Shown here: one piece after another, positions 18,076-24,783 of the stretch
Layout: each line of letters begins with the position of its first letter
Position numbering within the stretch: the stretch's first letter is position 1
Origin: DASQFQ01 sp963730115
GTDB taxonomy: Bacteria; Actinomycetota; Thermoleophilia; Solirubrobacterales; Solirubrobacteraceae
Reading direction: 5' to 3'
Length of the DNA: 64,000 nucleotides
Assembly: GCA_963730115.1 (NCBI GenBank)
Contig: CAVSQM010000006.1
Location: forward strand, 186,001-250,000
Translations under genes and position numbers: made by a program
Notes under the pieces: generated by a model
Told to the model about the DNA's origin: nothing
The model's database searches: none
What the model saw: the letters and a program-made list of their open reading frames with translations, nothing else

Positions 18076-18939
18076 CGCCCGCGAGGTCGCGGCCGCGGCG
18101 GGAGTGGCCCGAAGGGGAACGGATCACGCCCGCCGGCGTCCGGCCCGGAGCGGCTGGGATCGGGGCGGAGCAGATCGGGACCGCGTGGAGGGCGGTCGGC
18201 TCGTGTCGGCTCCGGTGGCCAGACCTGGAACGGCTCGACCGCGGGCGCCGCGTCGGCGCTCGGGAGCTCGAGGACCAGGCGCGCTCCCACCGCGCTCGGG
18301 GCGGCGGAGACCCGGCCTCCGTACGACTCGGCGATGCGGGCGGCGATGCCCAGGCCTCGCCCCCGCCCGGCGCCGCGGCGGCGGCCGACGAGCTCCGTGA
18401 CCGGGCCTGGGAGCCCAGGGCCGGCGTCGCTCACCTCCACCCGCACGCGCCCCGCGACGACCCGCCCGCGCACGCGCACCGGCGACCCGCCGTGCTCGAC
18501 CGCGTTCGCCACGAGGTTGCGCGCACGCCTGCGCCAGCCGCACCGGGTCGGCGCGGACCAGCGCCCGGCCGCGCAGCGGCTCGACCCACAGCACCACCCC
18601 GAAGGCGGCCGCCAGCGGACGCCACGCCTCCACCCCGTCGTCGAGCAGCGCGCCCACGTCGACCAGCTCCGACCGCGCCCCAGCACGGCGCCCCCGGCCC
18701 GCGGCGACCAGGTCGTCCACCGCCAAAGCGGCCCGCCGGAGCTCCAGGTCGACCGCCGCCGCCCGCTCGAGATCGTCGAGCCCGTGCAGCCCCAGCCGCG
18801 CCGCACACAGCGGCCCGCGCAGCTCGTGGCCCGCGTCGGCGACGAGCGACGCGTGGCGCGCCAGCCGCGCGCGCAGCCACGTCGCCCCGCCCGCGGCACA
18901 CAGCGCCGCCAGCCAGCCCAAGGAAGCCATCGTGCTCAC
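18072..18939 (-). pseudogene. Sensor histidine kinase, interrupted by one frameshift
   Basis: A short histidine kinase split between two frames. From GTG 18939 (overlapping the response-regulator stop as GTGA) the first frame gives one membrane helix (SLGWLAALCAAGGATWL) and the H-box SLVADAGHELRGPLCAARLG. Near 18525 one extra base moves the reading frame; the second frame continues with the N-box RNLVANAVEHGG, DAGPGLPG and GRGLGIAARIAESYGG, and ends at 18072. Removing the base restores a kinase of about 288 residues, with a Pro-rich tail. Both halves keep their motifs, so this may be a sequencing or assembly error rather than decay. It pairs with the response regulator and leads into cpaB. 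Confidence 0.8.
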
Positions 18940-19652
18940 ATCGCCTCCGGCCCGTCGACCAGCCGGTAGCCGACACCCCACACGTTGACGACGAACTTGT
19001 CGCCGCCCGTGCCGAGCTTCTGCCGCAGCCGGCAGGCGTGCGAGTCCAGCGTGCGCGTCGCGCCCAGCGACCGGAAGCCCCAGACGTCGCGGAGCAGCTC
19101 CTCCTTCGTGTACACGCGCGTCGGCGACCCCGCCAGCGCCCGCAGCAGCGCGAACTCCTTCTGCGACAGGTCGATCCGCCGCCCCCGCAGCCGCACCTCG
19201 CGCGAGGCCGGGTCGACCTCCAGGTCGCCGACCCGCAGCCGCCCGAGCGCCACCCGCGGCTGCATCCGCCGCAGGATCGCCGTCACCCGCGCGCGCAGCT
19301 CCGGGTACGACACCGGCTTCGTCAGGTAGTCGTCCGCGCCGCGCTCGAACCCCCGCACCCGGTCGAGCTCGCCCGCCCGCCCCGTCAGCACCACCAGGGG
19401 CAGGCCCGGGTCCAGACGCGAGGCGATCCCGTCGGCCGCCCGCACCCGCGCGACCAGCTCCAGGCCGGAGCCGTCGGGCAGGCCGACGTCGACGACCGCG
19501 AGGTCGGGCTGGTTGTACTCGAGCAGCCGCACGGCGTCGTGGACCGTGTCGGCGAGCAGGACGTCGTAGCCGTCCGCGGTGAGGTTGTCGGCGAGGAAGG
19601 TCCGCAGCCCGTGGTCGTCCTCGACGAGGAGCAGCGTGGTGGTCTCGGTCAC
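18936..19652 (-). CDS. OmpR/PhoB-family response regulator
   Basis: Two-component response regulator of 238 residues. The receiver domain has LLVEDDHGLRTF, the phospho-acceptor Asp in LAVVDVGLPDGSG near residue 53, VVLTGR and the Lys of GADDYLTKPV. The winged helix follows: LRRMQPRVALGRLRVGDLEVD, LSQKEFALLRALAG, TRTLDSHACRLRQKLG and VWGVGYRLV. It is first in a chain of overlapping genes ending at tadC, so it and its kinase probably control the Tad-type operon. The 243-base region upstream has three hairpins and is shared with a divergent MerR gene. Confidence 0.92.
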   Translation of the reverse strand: MTETTTLLLVEDDHGLRTFLADNLTADGYDVLLADTVHDAVRLLEYNQPDLAVVDVGLPDGSGLELVARVRAADGIASRLDPGLPLVVLTGRAGELDRVRGFERGADDYLTKPVSYPELRARVTAILRRMQPRVALGRLRVGDLEVDPASREVRLRGRRIDLSQKEFALLRALAGSPTRVYTKEELLRDVWGFRSLGATRTLDSHACRLRQKLGTGGDKFVVNVWGVGYRLVDGPEAM

Positions 19653-19702
19653 GAGCCCGGATAGGCCCGCGCGAGCAAACCTCGCCCCCGGATGACTTAT
19701 GG

Positions 19703-19826
19703 GGTGACGACCGGAGTGAAGCCTCCGCCGTCACCGCCGATAAGGAGAAGTAGGTGGGGCGGGCCAAGCATCCTTGCCATCTCCATGCCCGCCCCGCCGG
19801 ATGTATCGGCTCAGCCCCGAGCCGCG
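19703..19826. other. Cluster of three hairpins in the divergent regulator intergenic region
   Basis: Three successive inverted repeats fill the non-coding gap between the response regulator and the MerR gene. Hairpin 1 (19703-19735) has arms GGTGACG/CGTCACC enclosing CGGAG/CTCCG. Hairpin 2 (19756-19795) has arms GGGGCGGGC/GCCCGCCCC with a 22-base loop. Hairpin 3 lies near 19809-19826 with CGGCTC/GAGCCG. The purine-rich GATAAGGAGAAGTAGG lies between hairpins 1 and 2. I recognise no known riboswitch class; it could be a structured leader on either strand. Confidence 0.4.
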
Positions 19827-19866
19827 CACAGAGGGCCTGGACACATGTCCATAAACGGTCCTCCCC

Positions 19867-19897
19867 TTGAACCTCACGTAACGTGAGGCCCTACGGT
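19867..19897 (+). promoter_or_regulatory. MerR-type promoter with TipA-like palindromic operator
   Basis: A perfect 17-base palindrome CCTCACGTAACGTGAGG (19872-19888) sits between a -35-like TTGAAC (19867-19872) and a -10-like TACGGT (19892-19897), 19 bases apart. The long spacer holding the operator is the hallmark of MerR-family promoters, and the palindrome closely resembles the operator I recall for the thiostrepton-induced tipA promoter of Streptomyces. It lies directly before the TipA-like gene, so autoregulation is expected. If the -10 is right, the GTG at 19896 would be too close, and translation would begin at GTG 19905 or from a leaderless message. Confidence 0.7.
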
Positions 19898-20606
19898 GGC
19901 TCCCGTGTGGAAGATCGGCGAGCTTGCGCGGCGTACGGGGCTGACCGTGCGCACGCTTCATCACTACGACGAGATCGGGCTGCTGCGCCCCGCCGAGCGG
20001 TCGGACGGCGGCCATCGCGTCTATGACGAGGCCGCGGTCCAGCGCCTCTACCGGATCGTGTCGCTGCGGAGCCTCGGCTTCCCGCTCGACGCGATCGCCC
20101 GGGCGCTCGACGGCGACAGCTTCGACCCGCAGGCAGCCGTCGACGACCACATCCGGCGCCTGGAGGCGCAGATCGCCGACGAGCGGAGGCTCGTCAGCCG
20201 GCTCGAGCGGCTCCGCGAGCGCCTCGACGCCGACGATTTCCTGACCACGATCGAAAGGCTGACCATGAGCGAGCGCTACTACACGCCCGAGCAGCTCGAC
20301 CAGCTCGAGCAGCGCCGGCAGGACTTCGGCGACGACGCCATCAAGGACGTCGAGCGCGAGTGGGGCGAGATCTTCGCCACCCTCCGCGCCGAGATGGAGG
20401 CCGGCACCGACCCCGCCGACCCGAAGCTGAAGCCGATCGCCGAGCGCGGCCGCGAGCTCGTCGCGATGTTCACGGGCGGCGACCCGGGCATCAAGGACTC
20501 CCTCAACCAGATGTGGGCCAACGAGGACCCGGAGAAGCTGTCCCACGGGATGGTGGATGCCGAGCTGATGGCCTACTACGGCAGGGTGCAGGCCGCCGCG
20601 GGCTAG
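19896..20606 (+). CDS. tipA: TipA-like MerR regulator with drug-binding TipAS domain
   Basis: Transcriptional activator of about 236 residues. The N-terminal MerR domain has WKIGELARRTGLTVRTLHHY followed by DEIGLLRPAERSDGGHRVY, with a long dimerisation helix to about residue 120. The C-terminal part (from MSERYYTPEQLDQL) is a TipAS domain, the multidrug-binding fold of Streptomyces TipA, with KPIAERGRELVAMFTGGDPG and an LMAYYG-type end. In TipA, thiopeptides bind TipAS and switch on the promoter. Start is GTG 19896 or GTG 19905. No resistance or target gene adjoins it on the plus strand, so its regulon may be mainly itself or elsewhere. Confidence 0.88.
   Translation: MAPVWKIGELARRTGLTVRTLHHYDEIGLLRPAERSDGGHRVYDEAAVQRLYRIVSLRSLGFPLDAIARALDGDSFDPQAAVDDHIRRLEAQIADERRLVSRLERLRERLDADDFLTTIERLTMSERYYTPEQLDQLEQRRQDFGDDAIKDVEREWGEIFATLRAEMEAGTDPADPKLKPIAERGRELVAMFTGGDPGIKDSLNQMWANEDPEKLSHGMVDAELMAYYGRVQAAAG
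20265..20606 (+). other. Possible internal start producing a free TipAS domain
   Basis: Inside the TipA-like gene an in-frame ATG at 20265 is preceded by GAAAGG (20253-20258), six bases upstream, a good ribosome site. It would give a 113-residue protein exactly covering the drug-binding domain. Streptomyces tipA is known to make such a short form from an internal start, to act as a drug sponge. The sequence supports the same arrangement here; expression is not shown. Confidence 0.5.
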
Positions 20607-20670
20607 CCACACTCCGACACCCGTCCACGCGTCATGGCGGACCGCCCTCCGCGACCCGTAGAGTTCCGCC

Positions 20671-21057
20671 ATGGCGCGCGTCGCGCGACAGAAGCAGCTC
20701 AACGAGTGCCGGCAGTGCACGACCTTCTGCGACCGGGTGATCAAGCCCGCCTCGTGCGTCGCGTCCGCGTGCCCCTCGCTGTACCAGTACGACGACCCGC
20801 TCACCGGCCGCCGCTACATGGGCTGCCTGCACAAGGTGTTCGCCACCGAGATCGACATCGAGCTGTTCGAGCAGGCCGAGCGCTCGCGCTCGGGCTTCGG
20901 CGTCGTGAAGCTCGCCGGCGCGCCGCGCGAGCGTTGCGCCTTCTCGATCGAGCGGGCCTTCCCCGCCTTCGACGACTGCGTCAACCGGCGCTTCTTCGAC
21001 TGGCCGGAGGAGGCTCCCGGCGCGGTCCGCGCCTTCGATCTGCGCGACCGGCTCTGA
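20671..21057 (+). CDS. Cys-rich protein of unknown function
   Basis: A 128-residue soluble protein that I do not recognise. It has eight cysteines at residues 13, 16, 20, 29, 34, 52, 89 and 103, the first five as C-x2-C-x3-C-x8-C-x4-C, which could bind zinc or an iron-sulfur cluster. No signal peptide or membrane segment is seen. The ATG at 20671 is the first in frame. It is followed by a stem-loop and then another unknown gene on the same strand. Confidence 0.65.
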   Translation: MARVARQKQLNECRQCTTFCDRVIKPASCVASACPSLYQYDDPLTGRRYMGCLHKVFATEIDIELFEQAERSRSGFGVVKLAGAPRERCAFSIERAFPAFDDCVNRRFFDWPEEAPGAVRAFDLRDRL

Positions 21058-21069
21058 CGCAAGACCGCT

Positions 21070-21093
21070 CTCGTGAAAGATCGCCTTCACGAG
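21070..21093 (+). terminator. Stem-loop after the Cys-rich gene
   Basis: Perfect 8-base inverted repeat CTCGTGAA/TTCACGAG with an 8-base loop, 13 bases after the stop. There is no T-run, so it may be a weak terminator, an RNA-stabilising hairpin or an operator for the next gene at 21169. Confidence 0.4.
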
Positions 21094-21168
21094 GAGCGCC
21101 GATGAAGGATCCAGGCCTAAGATGCAGACGTCGCGGGCATCGCCTCGGCGGACGCACTTTCTGACCCT

Positions 21169-21633
21169 ATGGATTCCACCCGCCGAGGCAACTACGACTC
21201 CGGCCAGGACTACGTCCTGGAGTACGGCGAGTTGCGCTTCACGTTCAACGAGCGCGACTTCTCCGAGCGGGTCGAGCAGGCGGCGCTGAAGCTCGGCTTC
21301 GTGGCCGCCCGCCTCGAGGGCGTCGAGCTCGAGGACCTCGTGAACCTGACCGTCAACGGCGAGGTCGCCGACCCGGCGTCGGCGCTCGGCGAGCACGTCA
21401 ACGACTGCTGGCCGGAGCTCGTCGGGCCGGCCGAGCGCTCGCTGGTCCACTGGCTGCGGCGGCTCGTCTTCCGCTCCGCCTGGCTCGACCAGCGCGTGAA
21501 GGAGGGCGAGCTCGACATCGCGTTCGACGAGTCCACGCACACGTTCGGCTACATCCAGCCCGAGCGCGACGACGAGCCGATCGAGCTCTCGCCCGAGCCC
21601 AACTGGGGCCGGGTCGCGTACACGCCGCGGTAG
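21169..21633 (+). CDS. Conserved-looking acidic protein, unknown
   Basis: A 154-residue soluble, acidic protein without recognised domains. It begins MDSTRRGNYDSGQDYVLEYG and is predicted mixed alpha/beta, with a central amphipathic stretch (LGEHVNDCWPELVGPAERSLVHWLRRLVF). No signal peptide, membrane helix or metal motif is seen. The ATG follows ACCCT with little ribosome site. The VanX-like gene starts 18 bases after its stop, so the two may be co-transcribed. Confidence 0.65.
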   Translation: MDSTRRGNYDSGQDYVLEYGELRFTFNERDFSERVEQAALKLGFVAARLEGVELEDLVNLTVNGEVADPASALGEHVNDCWPELVGPAERSLVHWLRRLVFRSAWLDQRVKEGELDIAFDESTHTFGYIQPERDDEPIELSPEPNWGRVAYTPR

Positions 21634-21651
21634 CCGGGTACGTCCGCCGGT

Positions 21652-22419
21652 ATGCGGCGGCTCACCCTCCTGCTGTTCCTTCTGCTCGCCGCGCCGGCGA
21701 GCGCCGACGTCCAGCGGCAGGCCCCGCCCGGCGCCTTCGTCTCGCTCGCCGACGTCGACTCCTCGATCGTCGTCGAGATGCGCTACCTGACGAGCCACAA
21801 CTTCCTCGGCCGGCGCGTGCCCGGCTATCGCGAGAACGTCTGCCTGCTCACGCGCCAGGCAGCCGATGCGCTCGCGCGGGTGCAGCGGTCGGTGCGTGCC
21901 AAGGGTTACACGCTCAAGGTCTACGACTGCTACCGGCCGCAGCGGTCGGTCGACTCCTTCGTCAGGTGGGGCAAGGACCTCTCCGACCAGCGGATGAAGC
22001 GCGAGTTCTACCCGCGTGTGCGCAAGTCGCGGGTGTTCAAGGAGGGCTACATCGCGAGCGAGTCGGGCCACAGCCGCGGCAGCACGGTCGACCTCACGCT
22101 GGTCAAGCTGCCTCCGCGCGAGCAGGAGCGCTACCGGCGCGGCGACCGGCTACGCGACTGCGCCGGCCCGCGGAACAAACGGTTCCGCGACAACACGATC
22201 GACATGGGCACGGGCTACGACTGCTTCGACGTCAAGTCGCACCCGTTCAGCGACGCCTTCCGCGGCAAGGTCCGGCGCAACCGGCTCGCGCTGCGCAACC
22301 CCATGATCGCCGCGGGCTTCAAGGGCCTCGCCACCGAGTGGTGGCACTTCACGCTCCGCGACGAGCCGTACCCCGAGACCTACTTCGACTTCCCGATGGA
22401 GAAGGCGTCGCTGAAGTAG
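21652..22419 (+). CDS. ddpX: Secreted D-alanyl-D-alanine dipeptidase (VanX/DdpX family)
   Basis: Zinc dipeptidase of 255 residues that cleaves D-Ala-D-Ala. It has a signal peptide (MRRLTLLLFLLLAAPASA), so it acts outside the membrane, unlike cytoplasmic VanX. The M15 zinc motif is present as SGHSRGSTVDLTL (His and Asp ligands), with the third His and catalytic Glu in TEWWHFTL near the end. YDCYRPQRSVDSFVRW is the usual substrate-binding Arg block. No vanHA genes are nearby, so a role in peptide recycling or wall turnover is more likely than glycopeptide resistance. Confidence 0.88.
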   Translation: MRRLTLLLFLLLAAPASADVQRQAPPGAFVSLADVDSSIVVEMRYLTSHNFLGRRVPGYRENVCLLTRQAADALARVQRSVRAKGYTLKVYDCYRPQRSVDSFVRWGKDLSDQRMKREFYPRVRKSRVFKEGYIASESGHSRGSTVDLTLVKLPPREQERYRRGDRLRDCAGPRNKRFRDNTIDMGTGYDCFDVKSHPFSDAFRGKVRRNRLALRNPMIAAGFKGLATEWWHFTLRDEPYPETYFDFPMEKASLK

Positions 22420-22452
22420 GTGGCACCGCCGGCGAACGGCGGGTTCGAACCG

Positions 22453-22501
22453 CACGAATGTCATCTCGACCACCTCATGGGTGGTCGAGATGACACTCGT
22501 G
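22453..22501. terminator. Long perfect hairpin between convergent genes
   Basis: A 16-base arm TGTCATCTCGACCACC at 22459-22474 and its exact complement at 22480-22495 enclose a 5-base loop. After one A/C mismatch the stem continues for five more pairs (CACGA/TCGTG). It lies between the convergent ends of ddpX and the Rho-like gene, the place for a two-way terminator, although no T-run flanks either side. The length and perfection are unusual. Confidence 0.6.
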
Positions 22502-22568
22502 GGCGCCGCGGCACCTCGAACCCACCCCTCGATGCGGTCGTTGACGTTCGGCGGCGCTGCCGCGGACG

Positions 22569-23831
22569 CTAGGCCGCGGTATCCGCCCGCGCCTTCGCGA
22601 TCGCCTCGGCGCCCGCGTCGCCGACCAGCAGCTCCGGCCGCATCGTGCCGGAGGCCGCGAGGTCGAGCGCCGGGAAGCGGCCCATGGCGGTCAGCGTCGC
22701 GTCGAGCGCGATCACGGTCGTCTCGCCGCCCAGCGCCGCCGGCGCGGCGGCGATGACGGTCAGCGAGCCGCCGTCGGCGATGTTCCGCGCGGCGCCGAGG
22801 GCGCGGCGGGCGGTGGCCGGCGGCAGGTACTCGAGCGAGTCGATGACCACGACCGCGTCGGCGCCGCGGGCGGCGACCCGGCGGGCCTGCTCGACGGCGT
22901 GCTCGACGGCCTGGCCCTGCGCGTCGGCCGAGGCGGCGAAGGTGACCGCGGCGGCCGGGGCGGCCGGGCCGCTCTGCCACTCGGGAACCTCCTCGGGCCG
23001 CACGCCGGCGAGCACGACGGTCACCTCGAGACCGTCCTTCTCGGCGAGCGCGGCGGCGATGCGGCGGAGCGCCTCGCTCTTGCCGGCGCGCGCCGGGCCG
23101 ACGACGGTCACGCGTGAGCCCTTGCCGAACGGGGTCAGCCACTCGATCGCCTTGACGCTCGGGTCGTCGCTGCCGAGCTCGAGCCGCTCGGCCGGGAAGG
23201 CGACGGGCAGGTCGTCGAAGCGCGTGCCCTCGGACACCTCGTCGGCGGGCTTGCCGTTGATGGTGTCGACGCGGACGAGCGACGGGAAGCGCTCGGAGCG
23301 CCGCGGCGGGCGCATCGGGCCGCCGACCTTGTCGCCGGAGACCAGCTCGCAGCGCTTGACCTGCGCCGCGGAGACGTAGACGTCGTCGTCGGAGGTCTCG
23401 CCCTCCTTGAGGCGGACGAAGGCGGAGCCGTTGCCGAGCAGCTCGATGACGCCCTCGACCTCCTTGTCCTCCGCGGGGCGCTCCTCGGCCTCGGGCTTGT
23501 CGGCCTTCGCGCGGCGGCCGCCGCCGCGGGCGGGCTTCTCGTCGGGCGCGGCGTCGTCACCGCCGTCCTCGTCCTTGCGCGAGGCGCGGGAGCGGCCACC
23601 GCGGCGGCCGCGGCGGCTGCGGGTCGGCGCCTCCTCGTCGTCGTCGCCGCCACCGGCGTCGCCGCCCTCGGGGCGGGCGAGGTCGTCGCCGGCCTGCTTG
23701 GCGAGGATCGCGTCGATGAGGTCGAGCTTGCGAAGGCGGCGGAAGCCGTCGACACCGAGCTCGTTGGCGAGCAGGTGGAGATCGGCGAGGGGGGACTCCG
23801 CCAGGGCGGAGCGATCGAGCACTGAAGACAT
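22569..23831 (-). CDS. rho: Rho-like protein with degenerate ATPase active site
   Basis: Rho family member of 420 residues. The N-terminus has a Rho_N helix bundle (ADLHLLANELGVDGFRRL), a long charged low-complexity insert typical of actinobacterial Rho, and the cold-shock RNA-binding domain (DVYVSAAQVKRCELVSGDKV). The RecA-like part keeps a Walker A (GPARAGKS) and VVVIDSLEYL. However, the usual DERPEEV reads AGVRPEEV, the arginine-finger NRSGTR reads AASGTM, the Q-loop and most of the R-loop are missing, and the C-terminus is short. It is probably a paralogue unable to hydrolyse ATP normally. The ATG at 23831 has GGGAG six bases upstream; the upstream in-frame start is rejected. It follows folP on the same strand. 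Confidence 0.8.
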   Translation of the reverse strand: MSSVLDRSALAESPLADLHLLANELGVDGFRRLRKLDLIDAILAKQAGDDLARPEGGDAGGGDDDEEAPTRSRRGRRGGRSRASRKDEDGGDDAAPDEKPARGGGRRAKADKPEAEERPAEDKEVEGVIELLGNGSAFVRLKEGETSDDDVYVSAAQVKRCELVSGDKVGGPMRPPRRSERFPSLVRVDTINGKPADEVSEGTRFDDLPVAFPAERLELGSDDPSVKAIEWLTPFGKGSRVTVVGPARAGKSEALRRIAAALAEKDGLEVTVVLAGVRPEEVPEWQSGPAAPAAAVTFAASADAQGQAVEHAVEQARRVAARGADAVVVIDSLEYLPPATARRALGAARNIADGGSLTVIAAAPAALGGETTVIALDATLTAMGRFPALDLAASGTMRPELLVGDAGAEAIAKARADTAA

Positions 23832-23907
23832 GTGGAACTCCCTTGGATGTGGGTCGTCGGCATCCGGCCGCGTTGTGCGCAGCGGCCGGCAACCTCTGCC
23901 CAAGAGG

Positions 23908-24783
23908 CTAGCGCTCGGGGTAGCGGTCCGGTGTCAGCCCCTCGTCGGGCGCCAGCTCGCGCTCCCCCTCCAGGACCGCCCGCACGGCCAGGAAATCCGC
24001 GGCTGCGGCGACGTCGTGCACCCGCAGGATCGACGCCCCGGCGCGGACGCCCGACTCGAGCGCGGCCAGCGTCGCCGCCCCTCGCTCGCGCGGCCCGCGG
24101 CCGGTGATGGCGCCGAGGAAGTCCTTGCGGGAGACGGCCAGCAGGAGCGGTCGCCCGAGCGCCGCGAGCGCGTCGAGCCGCCGCAGCACGGCGACCGTCT
24201 GGGCCGGCGTCTTGGCGAAGTCCGGCCCGGGGTCGAGCACGATCTGCTCCTCCCCCACCCCCGCGTCCAGCGCGACCTGCATACGCTCGCGCAGGAAGCC
24301 CACGACGTCGGCGACCACGTCGTCGTAGGCATCGGGCTCCAGCAGCGTCCCCTTCGGCGCCACCCGCGTGTGCATGAGCACCAGCGCCGCGCCCGTCGTC
24401 GCGCAGACGCCCGCGAGCGCCGGATCGAGCAGCCCTGAGACGTCGTTGATCATGCCCGCGCCCGCGTCGACGGCAGCTGCGGCGACCTCCGGCTTGTAGG
24501 TGTCGACCGAGACGACCACGTCGTGCGCCTCGGCGACCGCCCGGACGAGCGGCACGACGCGCGCGATCTCCTCCTCGGCCGCGACCGGTGGCCGCCCGCC
24601 CACCGCAGACTCCCCGCCGACGTCGACGATCGCCGCGCCGGCGGCGACCTGCTCGGCGGCGCGGGCAACCAGATCGAGATGGTCCCCGCCGTTCGAGAAC
24701 GAGTCGGGCGACGCGTTCACGACGCCCATCAGCAGCGGCGGGCCGCCGAGCTCCAGCTCGCGACGGCCCGCGCGCAGCCTCAC
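23908..24783 (-). CDS. folP: Dihydropteroate synthase-family protein with altered pABA loop
   Basis: TIM-barrel protein of 291 residues in the DHPS family, which joins pABA and a pterin pyrophosphate in folate synthesis. Seen: MGVVNASPDSFSNGG (usually LNVTPDSFSDGG), VDVGGESAVGGRPPV, SVDTYKPEVA, MINDVSG, LMH, LDPGPDFAKT, SRKDFLG and LRVHDV. The loop that normally reads ESTRPG is ESAVGG here, losing the Thr and Arg-Pro that shape the pABA site. It may be the only FolP with a variant loop or a paralogue like mycobacterial FolP2. The GTG at 24783 overlaps the upstream secreted-protein stop (GTGA). Confidence 0.82.
   Translation of the reverse strand: MRLRAGRRELELGGPPLLMGVVNASPDSFSNGGDHLDLVARAAEQVAAGAAIVDVGGESAVGGRPPVAAEEEIARVVPLVRAVAEAHDVVVSVDTYKPEVAAAAVDAGAGMINDVSGLLDPALAGVCATTGAALVLMHTRVAPKGTLLEPDAYDDVVADVVGFLRERMQVALDAGVGEEQIVLDPGPDFAKTPAQTVAVLRRLDALAALGRPLLLAVSRKDFLGAITGRGPRERGAATLAALESGVRAGASILRVHDVAAAADFLAVRAVLEGERELAPDEGLTPDRYPER

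Noticed and set aside
21652..22419. Vancomycin resistance gene cluster
   Set aside because: The VanX-like enzyme is exported and no vanH, vanA or vanRS genes adjoin it.
22430..22452. GGTTCGAACC resembling a tRNA T arm after ddpX
   Set aside because: No acceptor, anticodon or D arm can be built around it, so it is not a tRNA gene or clear fragment.
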